In this document: positions 56,161 through 63,351 of the stretch, in pieces | Position numbering within the stretch: the first letter of the stretch is position 1 | How the letters are laid out: the number at the start of each line of letters is the position of its first letter | Assembly: GCA_017554145.1 (NCBI GenBank) | Contig: JAFZIZ010000011.1 | Coordinates: 50,425 to 114,424 of the forward strand | Length of the DNA stretch: 64,000 nucleotides | DNA from: Prevotella sp. | Lineage (GTDB): Bacteria; Bacteroidota; Bacteroidia; Bacteroidales; Bacteroidaceae | Direction: 5' to 3' | Position numbers and translations under genes: made by a program | The notes under the pieces: generated by a model | What the model was told of the DNA's origin: nothing | The model's input: only the letters and a program-made list of their open reading frames with translations | Database searches by the model: none

Positions 56161-58035
56161 TCTCATTTACTAAAGAAGTATTTTGGCTACGATGACTTCC
56201 GTGGTGTACAACGGGAGATCATCGAGTCGATAGGTGCTGGTCACGATACGCTGGGACTGATGCCTACAGGTGGCGGCAAGTCCGTCACGTTCCAAGTGCC
56301 AGCCCTTGCCCAAGAGGGTGTCTGTATCGTCATCACCCCTTTGATTGCTTTGATGAAAGACCAGGTGCATCACCTGCGCCAGCGAGGCATCATGGCTGCC
56401 GCCGTCTATAGTGGTATGAAGCACGATGATATCCTGCGCGTACTGGAAAACTGTATCTTAGGCAACACCAAGTTCCTGTATGTCTCACCCGAACGACTGG
56501 GCAGCAGCCTCTTCCAGACGAAACTGCGTCACATGCAAGTGAGTTTCATCACTGTCGACGAGGCGCACTGTATCTCACAGTGGGGCTACGACTTCCGTCC
56601 CAGTTATCTCCAGATAGCCGACATCCGTCGCCTCTGTCCCGATGTCCCCGTCCTTGCCCTCACAGCCACCGCCACCCCCAAAGTAGTGGAAGATATCTGC
56701 GAGAAGTTGTCCGCAGGACACGGTTTCACCGTGTCCAAGATGTCCTTCGAGCGCAAGAACCTCACCTACCTCGTCAACCATGCTACTGATAAATACACGG
56801 AACTCATCCGTCTCTTGGACGGAGAGAAAGGCTCTGCCATCGTCTATGTGCGCAGTCGCCGTCATGCCCGTGAGATAGCCGAACATCTGACAGAGGCAGG
56901 ACTCTCGGCAACCTTCTATCATGCAGGACTGGAACATGCCGACAAAGACCGTCGACAGCGCGACTGGCAACACGACCGTGTGCGTATCATGGTAGCCACC
57001 AACGCCTTCGGAATGGGTATCGACAAAGCCGACGTACGTATCGTGGTGCATTACGACCTTCCCGACTCTATCGAAGCCTACTTCCAAGAGGCTGGTCGTG
57101 CAGGACGTGACGGACTTCCCGCGCGCGCAATCCTTTTATATAATAATGCCGACGAGCCACGCCTTCACAAGCGTATCAGCGACACCTATCCTGATAAAGA
57201 CTATATCCGTAAGGTGTACGACCACCTCGCCTACTACTATCAGATAGCCACAGGCGACGGCTATGGCGTGTCGCGAGAGTTCAATATCGACGACTTCTGT
57301 CATAAGTTCAACCACTTCCCCATCCAGGTACACTCGTCACTGCAGATCCTGCAACGTGCAGGCTATCTCGAATATACCGAAGAACAAGACAATCAGGCAC
57401 GAGTCAAGTTCCTCGTCAGTCGTGACGACCTCTATCGCCTGCGTGGCGACTCCCCCAACGAAGAGAAAGTCATCGTCGCCCTGTTGCGCACCTACGGAGG
57501 ACTGTTTGCCGACTACGGCTTCATCGACGAGAGTCTCATTGCCCAACAGTGTGGCATGAAGTCACACGAGATCTACCAGATACTCAAACTCCTCTCCGAC
57601 AAACACGTCATCCATTTCATCCCTCGCAAGCAAGTACCCTATATCCGTTATATGCAGCGTCGTGAAGATGGTGAACGCCTTGCCCTGCCCCTTGCTGTCT
57701 ATGAAGACCGTCGTGAGCAATACCGTCAGCGCATCGAGTCGATGCTCCGTTATGCCAAGAGCAACGACAAGTGTCGCAGTCGTCAACTGCTGGAGTACTT
57801 TGGCGAGACCGATACCAAGGACTGCGGACAGTGTGATGTCTGCCAGAGCATAGGAACAACAGACATCAAGGATGCCCAACAGCATATCCTCGCCCTACTG
57901 TCCGACCATCAGCGCCACCATATCACGGAACTCCTGCGCCTCCAACTGCCCAAAGAAGAATTAGACGCTGCCCTCACCTCTCTACTACAAGAAGAACACA
58001 TCCATCAAGAAGACGGTTTCCTGACACTCCCATAA
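56143..58035 (+). CDS. recQ: ATP-dependent DNA helicase RecQ
   Basis: 630 residues. Walker A LMPTGGGKS (about 45), DEAH-type TVDEAHCISQWGYDFRPSY, SFERKNLTY, FGMGIDKADVRIVVHYDLP and QEAGRAGRDG are helicase motifs; the zinc module is CRSRQLLEYFGETDTKDCG-QCDVC, followed by a short C-terminal winged/HRDC-like tail. It unwinds recombination and replication intermediates, and pairs with RecJ upstream. The last nine codons (IHQEDGFLTLP) occur again at 59478 as an alternative ending; see the AbiE cassette. Confidence 0.95.
   Translation: MRNEEFSHLLKKYFGYDDFRGVQREIIESIGAGHDTLGLMPTGGGKSVTFQVPALAQEGVCIVITPLIALMKDQVHHLRQRGIMAAAVYSGMKHDDILRVLENCILGNTKFLYVSPERLGSSLFQTKLRHMQVSFITVDEAHCISQWGYDFRPSYLQIADIRRLCPDVPVLALTATATPKVVEDICEKLSAGHGFTVSKMSFERKNLTYLVNHATDKYTELIRLLDGEKGSAIVYVRSRRHAREIAEHLTEAGLSATFYHAGLEHADKDRRQRDWQHDRVRIMVATNAFGMGIDKADVRIVVHYDLPDSIEAYFQEAGRAGRDGLPARAILLYNNADEPRLHKRISDTYPDKDYIRKVYDHLAYYYQIATGDGYGVSREFNIDDFCHKFNHFPIQVHSSLQILQRAGYLEYTEEQDNQARVKFLVSRDDLYRLRGDSPNEEKVIVALLRTYGGLFADYGFIDESLIAQQCGMKSHEIYQILKLLSDKHVIHFIPRKQVPYIRYMQRREDGERLALPLAVYEDRREQYRQRIESMLRYAKSNDKCRSRQLLEYFGETDTKDCGQCDVCQSIGTTDIKDAQQHILALLSDHQRHHITELLRLQLPKEELDAALTSLLQEEHIHQEDGFLTLP
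57998..58026. repeat. 29-bp direct repeat, left copy, recQ 3' end
   Basis: ACATCCATCAAGAAGACGG then TTTCCTGACA. It matches 59478-59506 in 28 of 29 bases, offset 1480 bp. Here it encodes HIHQEDGFLT of RecQ. Confidence 0.9.
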
Positions 58036-58046
58036 TTTTTGCCTTT

Positions 58047-58745
58047 TTACTCAAGGATTTGTGGGAATGTAGCAAATAACAATAGAGCTTGAGCTGTTTC
58101 TTCTATTAATTTCGTCTTTACAAAGTTCTTGGTTCGTGTATCATCAATAACCTCACCAAGTCCTTGCATTAATAATTTAGGACTTGCTTCACGCACCCGT
58201 TTAGCACACCATTCCGCATATTCTGCAACGGTCTTGCCCGTCCGTTCCTTGATGATATTCTCATTAATGCTGGCATGCATCTGTTGTAAAAAGAACCATA
58301 CATCGAAGACATCACGCGGAGAGAGCCTTTCACCCATTGCACATAGTTTATGAGCAAACATATCCGGCACGGTAAGAACCCTAATGTCGGTTCCTGCCAA
58401 GTTTCTTGTCTCATAATGGTTGTCGTATTGACGGTTGGAGATTTCCACTTTCAGCATCCTTTCACCCTTACCGTAATTAAGCACTAAGATTGGTCCATTG
58501 AGTTTCTTGGCTTCATCGTCGATGGTACCAAATCGCAACAGTATTTGGCGTATCTTATTATATACCACATCTTGCTTACTCTCGTCTAAGAGATTAAAGT
58601 CAAGATCGGTAGAGAACCTCGGCAGATTATGAAAGAACATCAAAGCCGTACCTCCCTTGAAACCTAATATGTTGCATAGATCCTTGTCCTTGTAAATCAG
58701 GTTCAGTATCTGAGCCATATATAATTTGTGCTTTTGCTTGTCCAT
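58047..58745 (-). CDS. abiEii: AbiEii-type nucleotidyltransferase toxin
   Basis: 232 residues of the AbiEii/MenT nucleotidyltransferase family. GFKGGTALMFFHNLPRFSTD with DLDFNLLDES gives the GS-like and D-x-D metal motif, KVEISNR a further Asp/Glu region, and PDMFAHKLCAMGERLSPRDVFDVWFF the C-terminal family motif. AbiEii toxins transfer nucleotides to tRNA or other targets and stop growth, giving phage abortive infection. It lies 7 bp after the antitoxin gene and ends 11 bp from the recQ stop, tail to tail. Base composition is far more AT-rich than recQ. Confidence 0.92.
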   Translation of the reverse strand: MDKQKHKLYMAQILNLIYKDKDLCNILGFKGGTALMFFHNLPRFSTDLDFNLLDESKQDVVYNKIRQILLRFGTIDDEAKKLNGPILVLNYGKGERMLKVEISNRQYDNHYETRNLAGTDIRVLTVPDMFAHKLCAMGERLSPRDVFDVWFFLQQMHASINENIIKERTGKTVAEYAEWCAKRVREASPKLLMQGLGEVIDDTRTKNFVKTKLIEETAQALLLFATFPQILE

Positions 58746-58752
58746 CGTTTAT

Positions 58753-59331
58753 TCAGAGTTTAATGTTCAATAGTTTTGCGACGCGTTCGTTGAGCTTTTC
58801 CGAACGGTAAAGAGGCAGCAACTCACGTATACGCCTTATGGAAAGAGGACGCAGGTTATCGAAATAACAGTTGCCCGCACTGAGATACATCATATCCAAA
58901 AAAGCTCGCTCTGGTATGGCAATAGCAATATTGTCACGCTGTTCAATACCTTCCATCCCTATCCATAGTTCAGGATTGATCTTGCGATACTGGTATAGCT
59001 TGTCATTCACCTCGACAGTCCTACTTAAGTAACTGACACAGGTAATAGTGTCATCCCACTGAAAGACGACTCCAGCACGCTGTAAGACATATTCTAGTGA
59101 GATATACGATGGACGGAACAAACTACATGCCATCTCTTGCATCTCGTATTTCAATTTAGTATAGATTCCCCTTCTTGGATTCAGAATTTTACCATCGTTA
59201 GTATAATAGTGTAAGGACTTCGTAATCTTTTTACTATCATCAATACCCGACAGCATGACCAGAGACTGTATTGTAAATACAGTTCTCGGGCTATTCAAGA
59301 CGGTTTGTAATAGGTTAATTTGTGAACCCAT
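58753..59331 (-). CDS. abiEi: AbiEi-family antitoxin
   Basis: 192 residues. An N-terminal winged-helix part (INLLQTVLNSPRTVFTIQSL, KSLHYYTNDGKILNPRRGIY) precedes the AbiEi domain (SYISLEYVLQRAGVVFQWDD, IAIAIPERAFLDMMYLSAG). AbiEi represses its own promoter and neutralises the AbiEii toxin that follows. The ATG at 59331 (MGSQINLL) is chosen since a promoter lies at 59360-59391; the frame remains open upstream to 59481 but would cross it. Two repeat operators are upstream. Confidence 0.88.
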   Translation of the reverse strand: MGSQINLLQTVLNSPRTVFTIQSLVMLSGIDDSKKITKSLHYYTNDGKILNPRRGIYTKLKYEMQEMACSLFRPSYISLEYVLQRAGVVFQWDDTITCVSYLSRTVEVNDKLYQYRKINPELWIGMEGIEQRDNIAIAIPERAFLDMMYLSAGNCYFDNLRPLSIRRIRELLPLYRSEKLNERVAKLLNIKL

Positions 59332-59359
59332 AATTCTAAAGTTTCGTATTTTTAGTTCA

Positions 59360-59391
59360 CAAAAGTAAGTATAATAATTGAAACTGCCAAA
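59360..59391 (-). promoter_or_regulatory. Promoter for abiEi-abiEii
   Basis: On the minus strand TTTG (59388-59391), 20-bp spacer, TACTTTTG (59360-59367), 29 bp before the abiEi ATG. Confidence 0.65.
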
Positions 59392-59415
59392 CTTTTCTTG
59401 TTTTTTTGACAATAA

Positions 59416-59434
59416 TATACCCAAACGGGTATAA
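59416..59434. promoter_or_regulatory. Probable AbiEi operator, proximal copy
   Basis: TATACCC-AAAC-GGGTATA is a 7-bp inverted repeat with a 4-nt centre, followed by A. It lies upstream of the abiEi promoter. See the second copy 41 bp away. Confidence 0.55.
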
Positions 59435-59456
59435 ATTTCAATAATTCTTTTAAAAT

Positions 59457-59475
59457 TATACCCGAAACAGTATAA
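59457..59475. promoter_or_regulatory. Probable AbiEi operator, distal copy
   Basis: TATACCCGAAACAGTATAA, the same half-site TATACCC with a weaker right arm. It starts exactly 41 bp from the first copy (about four helical turns) and ends 3 bp before the right direct repeat. Confidence 0.5.
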
Positions 59476-59477
59476 AT

Positions 59478-59506
59478 ACATCCGTCAAGAAGACGGTTTC
59501 CTGACA
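59478..59506. repeat. 29-bp direct repeat, right copy (relic recQ 3' end)
   Basis: Same as 57998-58026 with one change (G for A). It continues in the recQ frame as RQEDGFLTLAK and TAA at 59514-59516, followed by a terminator, and so looks like the original end of recQ now separated by the AbiE cassette. Confidence 0.85.
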
Positions 59507-59513
59507 TTAGCCA

Positions 59514-59541
59514 AATAAAAAAAGGAGCCCGAAGGCTCCTT
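59514..59541. terminator. Terminator with UUCG loop
   Basis: AAGGAGCC-CGAA-GGCTCCTT with an A-run on the left. Read on the minus strand it is GGAGCC-TTCG-GGCTCC plus seven T, closing the P5-like gene operon. Its core is the same as the GH5 terminator at 21815-21836. Confidence 0.85.
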
Positions 59542-59545
59542 AATT

Positions 59546-59983
59546 TTACGGATTCAGCAACTTCCAACCGATATCGATATGTGTTGCCAGAATCTCTTTG
59601 CTTTTGGTGTCTAAGCCGCATTCAACGGTAGCCATAGCGAGAACGAGGTCACACCATACCAGTTTTGTTTCTTCCTTCATCGGTGGAAGTGGTGTTGTTG
59701 GCTCAATCCCTGTCATCCGACTGACATTCTTGATATAAGCCTGCACATTATTCTCTGTCTCAGGCGCCCATCTGCGGATGATGCGGCTGATAGTTTGGCA
59801 CTTGTGCTTCTCGTAGTAGGTGCGTAGCAGTTTTAAAGCTGCACGGCATCCATACGCCAGTGTTTCAAACTGTGCGAAGTTCTTGTCCGTACTGGGTTTG
59901 ATTTCACCCTGCCAACTGATATTCGCGTTCTTTACTATGTTTAGCGGATTCTTGTTCCGCATTCCTCTTGCTTGTTTGTTCAT
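59546..59983 (-). CDS. Structural protein P5-like, accessory island
   Basis: 145 residues. RGMRNKNPLNIVKNANISWQ, DKNFAQFETLAYGCRAALKL, ISRIIRRWAPETENNVQAYI are the pattern annotated as 'structural protein P5' in Bacteroidales mobile elements and phage-like regions. It may be related to cell-wall-acting or virion structural proteins. It is the last gene of the minus-strand island, followed by a strong terminator. It marks the region right of the AbiE cassette as accessory. Confidence 0.78.
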   Translation of the reverse strand: MNKQARGMRNKNPLNIVKNANISWQGEIKPSTDKNFAQFETLAYGCRAALKLLRTYYEKHKCQTISRIIRRWAPETENNVQAYIKNVSRMTGIEPTTPLPPMKEETKLVWCDLVLAMATVECGLDTKSKEILATHIDIGWKLLNP

Positions 59984-60050
59984 AATTGAAAATTGATAAT
60001 TAATTCTATAACCTTTAACCGTTAACCTTTAACCGTTAACCTTTAACCGT
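59984..60050. repeat. AATTGAN and TAACCTT/TAACCGT heptamer tracts
   Basis: At 59984-60004 three units (AATTGAA, AATTGAT, AATTAAT). At 60009-60050 six perfect heptamers alternate TAACCTT and TAACCGT, i.e. three 14-mers. The DUF5675 stop (60036-60038) lies within the second tract, so its final residues TVKG are repeat-coded. Confidence 0.9.
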
Positions 60051-60485
60051 TATAAATACTCCTTCTCCCTGTCTCTTCGCTTCCACGATAAGTTTCTTCA
60101 GGTTGAATACAGTGGTGGGACTATTCACGATGCGCCCTTTCTGGTAGTATTGACCGATAATCATCCCATGTCTGAAACTAGTCACCTTCTTACCGACATA
60201 GATTCGTACCGTTTTGTAGCAACGTACCTTCAGTAGTTGTGGCAGCCACTTATCACGACGCTTGTCGTAGGTAATCACCATTGGGTATCGCCCTGATGGG
60301 ATGGCTCGTTTCTTTCTCCAGCGTTTGGTGCCATAGCCCATCTTAACGTATTTCGGCTCGATCGTGTCGCAGAAGTACTTCTTTACTTCTCCAGCCAGAA
60401 ACTCATCGTCCACTCGCTGCATGACACTCAGACGACCCAATGTGAATTTCTCGGTTTTTTCTATTCTTTCTAATATAAGTTCCAT
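60036..60485 (-). CDS. DUF5675 family protein
   Basis: 149 residues starting MELILERIEKTEKFTLGRLS, then KYFCDTIEPKYVKMG, RAIPSGRYPMVITYDKRRDK, LLKVRCYKTVRIYVGKK and IGQYYQKGRIVNS. These blocks fit DUF5675, seen in phages and mobile elements of Bacteroidota; function unknown. It sits 6 bp after the primase-like gene. The C-terminus lies inside a TAACCGT heptamer tract, so the stop position depends on repeat number. Confidence 0.75.
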   Translation of the reverse strand: MELILERIEKTEKFTLGRLSVMQRVDDEFLAGEVKKYFCDTIEPKYVKMGYGTKRWRKKRAIPSGRYPMVITYDKRRDKWLPQLLKVRCYKTVRIYVGKKVTSFRHGMIIGQYYQKGRIVNSPTTVFNLKKLIVEAKRQGEGVFITVKG

Positions 60486-60491
60486 GATGGT

Positions 60492-62786
60492 TTACTTTTT
60501 TACTTTTGTGTAATTGTGATTTGTGATTTGTGATACATACCCTCTGGATTTCCACATGTCAATCATGTGTTTTGCCCCTTTCGAGTCTTTACCCTGCCGT
60601 CTTCTGATGTTAATCGCATCTTGTATGGTGAATTCATCAGGCAAAAGGTCTAATAGATTCTGAGGACCAGGCTTCGGCTTCACTTCTGTATAGTCAGCCT
60701 TTTCAATGGCTTCCCCAAAGAACTGCATCTTACACCAGAGATCGTATTTCAACGACCATCTAACGAAGTCCTCGATGGCTCTGTCCCATTTATAGTCGTT
60801 AGCCACATAGAGCAGACAACCTTTGAGCCATGCAATGACGTTGGCACGGAAAGATAGGTTTTCATATACTCGCGATTGGCTCAACCTTGAAAACTCTGCG
60901 TTCTCTTCCACCATCTTTTTTGCCAGTGCAAAAGCCTGCGGACATTCGATTTCACCAGTTGCCTTGACCAGTCTTTCAATGTAGGGACGAAGTTCTTCTT
61001 CAAAGGCTGCATCGTATGTGCCATAGACAGGCATTTCGGCTCCGATTTCCCTTTCGGGAATCGTACAGAAGTTGATACGGCTGATAGGTCCATCGGTAAG
61101 GACATTACGGAAGTATCGTTGTCCTTTGAGAATCGTCGTTGCTGCATTCCAATTGAAACGGATGCATACCTTCTCGGTTACTGATTGCGTACCTACGCGA
61201 GTCTGACCGTATCTGTTGCCAGGGTCAAAGGCAAGGCACATGATTTGAAACTGCTGACCACCTTTACCTGAGCCTTTCAGCGCATCGAACTGGTCAATCT
61301 CATTCATCTTCGTATAGAGGAAATGACCGTCTGCCTCTGCCATACGCATCACGAAGGCTGGGTTTGTCATGTCAGGGTCAACCTCTTGGATGATAAGCCC
61401 TTCAGGACGTTGCCGTTTGTCTTTGTTGGCACCCTTTGAACTGACCTCTTGTTTCCACTGACGTTCACGCTCTAAGTTCTCTTCATCCCTTCTGCGTATA
61501 TCAGCCATGATGTAGTTGATAGGTTGGGATATACAATCCTTACCGGCACCTGTGCCTGCCATCAAGACGTTCATCAAGGTTGCCTCGTGGCGAACATTGT
61601 CGATATAGCGGAAAGACACTTTGAAGAAATGAGCAGCCAAGGCAGGAAAGACAGCATGAGCCACCGCAGGTTTATAGACATCTGGAGTCTTCGACACCAA
61701 GAGCGCAATTAGTTTAGGCAGTTTCTTCGGCATTTCAGGAGGCAACTCGGGTTCGGCTGTTGGCTCTTGGCTATTAGCCGTTGGCTCTGTGAGGTCGTTC
61801 ACTATCGATTGGATTTCCTTTGAGAAGCCTTTGGGCGTCTCTTTGCAGGCAGAGTCCACGATGCTTGTCAATTCCTGTTCTGACAGTCCCAGTCGGGGCA
61901 TTACTGCCAATAGCGTTTCTCGCTTGTTGTCGCAGATAGAACGCAGATTCACAGCCAGTTTATGCAGTTTCACGTTCCTTTCGCCTTCTGCTGGCATTCC
62001 CCCGTTCCTATTCCAATACTCCTTGATAATCTCGGAATAAGGAATCTCTCGGAACTTCAATTCTTCCATTCTTCCATTCTTCCGCTCGACTTTGTCGCTT
62101 TGATCCTTTAGGTCAAAGAATTCTTCAACCCTTCCATTCTTCAATTTTTCAATTCTTCCATTTTTCCATTTTTCAATTCTTCCATCAATCGTGAGACCAC
62201 GATTGAGGAACGCTTCATGTCTGATTTTCAGTTCCTCTTCTGAAAGTACCTGATACCACTTTTCAGAGCGATAGATCTCTGAGCCTAAATCCGTGATATA
62301 AATAAATCTCTCAGGGGTGATGCAACTCTCATCGAAGGGAACACCAATAGCCTCACAATATGCACGTTGAGTTTCCTCAATCGTCATACCTACTGGCATT
62401 CTCACATCGATATGCAGTTTCTTTCGGGCTGAGTAGTCCATGTGTAGCAGCATACCTTTCCAGATACCTTCCTGCTTGTTCAACTCTTGGGCTGCCTTGA
62501 TGGCACCCTCTACCTGAGAGGCATCATCGATGTCAATACACGTCTGGAAGGTGAAAGCCTCGGGGATGATACATTTCTGCTGACGTTTGTTGTCCTTAAA
62601 CTCGGTATAGTGAGGACAACGGAAAGGCAGTTTCTTTTTGGCTTCGTCATCACCTTTGCGGATACGTTCTACCAATTCCTTGAGCCAGTTCTCTTTGATC
62701 AGCATGTCATATACTGACAGTTCCTGTTGGAAGGCTGCCCCCTTGTTGGGGCAGCACTTTCCGTTCATAGCGATGAGTGATATCAT
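60492..62786 (-). CDS. VirE_N / DUF3987 primase-like protein
   Basis: 764 residues. The N-terminal half (VYDMLIKENWLKELVERIRK, FTFQTCIDIDDASQVEGAI, LLHMDYSARKKLHIDVRM) is a VirE N-terminal-like domain. After a low-complexity linker comes a DUF3987 region with a P-loop in LMAGTGAGKDCISQP (about 405-420), and AFDPGNRYGQTRVG. In Bacteroidales such proteins form mobile-element replication cassettes. The linker (KWKNGRIEKLKNGRVEE, LTEPTANSQEPTAEPE) is built from 8- and 7-base repeats. Its ATG overlaps the upstream stop. Confidence 0.85.
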   Translation of the reverse strand: MISLIAMNGKCCPNKGAAFQQELSVYDMLIKENWLKELVERIRKGDDEAKKKLPFRCPHYTEFKDNKRQQKCIIPEAFTFQTCIDIDDASQVEGAIKAAQELNKQEGIWKGMLLHMDYSARKKLHIDVRMPVGMTIEETQRAYCEAIGVPFDESCITPERFIYITDLGSEIYRSEKWYQVLSEEELKIRHEAFLNRGLTIDGRIEKWKNGRIEKLKNGRVEEFFDLKDQSDKVERKNGRMEELKFREIPYSEIIKEYWNRNGGMPAEGERNVKLHKLAVNLRSICDNKRETLLAVMPRLGLSEQELTSIVDSACKETPKGFSKEIQSIVNDLTEPTANSQEPTAEPELPPEMPKKLPKLIALLVSKTPDVYKPAVAHAVFPALAAHFFKVSFRYIDNVRHEATLMNVLMAGTGAGKDCISQPINYIMADIRRRDEENLERERQWKQEVSSKGANKDKRQRPEGLIIQEVDPDMTNPAFVMRMAEADGHFLYTKMNEIDQFDALKGSGKGGQQFQIMCLAFDPGNRYGQTRVGTQSVTEKVCIRFNWNAATTILKGQRYFRNVLTDGPISRINFCTIPEREIGAEMPVYGTYDAAFEEELRPYIERLVKATGEIECPQAFALAKKMVEENAEFSRLSQSRVYENLSFRANVIAWLKGCLLYVANDYKWDRAIEDFVRWSLKYDLWCKMQFFGEAIEKADYTEVKPKPGPQNLLDLLPDEFTIQDAINIRRRQGKDSKGAKHMIDMWKSRGYVSQITNHNYTKVKK
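60513..60533. repeat. TTTGTGA heptamer tract at the primase 3' end
   Basis: ATTGTGA, TTTGTGA, TTTGTGA encode SQITNHN near the C-terminus (YVSQITNHNYTKVKK). Confidence 0.8.
61755..61789. repeat. GGCTNTT heptamer tract inside the primase gene
   Basis: GGCTGTT, GGCTCTT, GGCTATT, AGCCGTT, GGCTCTG. Encodes EPTANSQEPTAEP, nearly the same peptide as TPTAKSQEPKA of the DEAD helicase. Confidence 0.9.
62054..62085. repeat. TCTTCCAT octamer tract inside the primase gene (first)
   Basis: ACTTCAAT, TCTTCCAT, TCTTCCAT, TCTTCCGC. Encodes ERKNGRMEELKF with 8-residue periodicity relative to the second tract. Confidence 0.85.
62122..62185. repeat. TCTTCCAT octamer tract inside the primase gene (second)
   Basis: Eight 8-base units mixing TCTTCCAT, TTTTCCAT, TCTTCAAT and TTTTCAAT. 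Encodes EKWKNGRIEKLKNGRVEEF, an 8-residue repeat of the linker. Confidence 0.9.
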
Positions 62787-63115
62787 ACCAGACCTCCTTC
62801 CATTTCTTCACCACGCTCATGCAGGAACTCCGCCATCTCACGACTCTCAGCCAACAGGGCGACGGCATCCCTGCACATACCTATGTTCTTGGGAACGCTA
62901 ATCCACATCTTACGACGCTGGCGACTCTCCTTCAGCCATCCGTTGGTACTGCGATACAGCATCACGTCTTGGGATTTATGGTTTCTTGACAGACGGTTAT
63001 ACGGCTTGAAAGTTATCTCACCCGTCCACTGGTCACGATGCAGTGAACCTTCTACGCACTTGCCCGATACAAGGGCTTTCAATGTCTCTTCATTAATTTG
63101 AATGTACTTTTGCAT
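62783..63115 (-). CDS. 110-aa unknown island protein
   Basis: Starts MQKYIQINEETLKALVSGKC, then LHRDQWTGEITFKPYNRLS, YRSTNGWLKESRQRRKMWIS and a helical, acidic C-terminus (LLAESREMAEFLHERGEEME). No signal or membrane segment; the basic middle could bind nucleic acid. The TGA overlaps the primase ATG (ATGA). A -7 box lies about 139 bp upstream with a long leader between. I know no family name. Confidence 0.65.
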   Translation of the reverse strand: MQKYIQINEETLKALVSGKCVEGSLHRDQWTGEITFKPYNRLSRNHKSQDVMLYRSTNGWLKESRQRRKMWISVPKNIGMCRDAVALLAESREMAEFLHERGEEMEGGLV

Positions 63116-63253
63116 TTTTTCGAGTTTTTGTGAGGAAGAAGCATCTGAAACGCTGGCCAGCTTATCTCATGAGATTCCTTCAGCTCACTTCACTCGGGTT
63201 AATAAATAATGTTACTTGTGCATCTTAAAGCCTTTGCTTCTTGATTGCGACGG

Positions 63254-63261
63254 CAAAGGTA
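63254..63261 (-). promoter_or_regulatory. -7 box (TACCTTTG) for the island operon
   Basis: TACCTTTGCC on the minus strand, about 139 bp before the ATG at 63115. The leader (63116-63250) contains TCTCATGAGA and CTGGCCAG palindromes but no recognisable riboswitch. Confidence 0.6.
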
Positions 63262-63265
63262 AATA

Positions 63266-63301
63266 CAAAAAAAAAGGTGCATGAAACAACGACATGCACC
63301 T
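63266..63301 (-). terminator. Terminator after the partial island gene
   Basis: On the minus strand AGGTGCATG with a 9-nt loop and CATGCACCT, followed by nine T. It closes the gene at 63352-64000 just before the next promoter. Confidence 0.85.
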
Positions 63302-63346
63302 CTGTAGGTTTTTCTGTAGGTTCTGTAGGTTTTTCTGTAGGTTTTT
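63302..63346. repeat. CTGTAGG repeats after the partial island gene
   Basis: CTGTAGG at 63302, 63314, 63323 and 63335, spaced 12, 9 and 12 bp. On the minus strand this is a K-P-T-E-type frame if translated, but it lies after the TAA of the upstream gene. Confidence 0.85.
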
Positions 63347-63351
63347 GTAAG

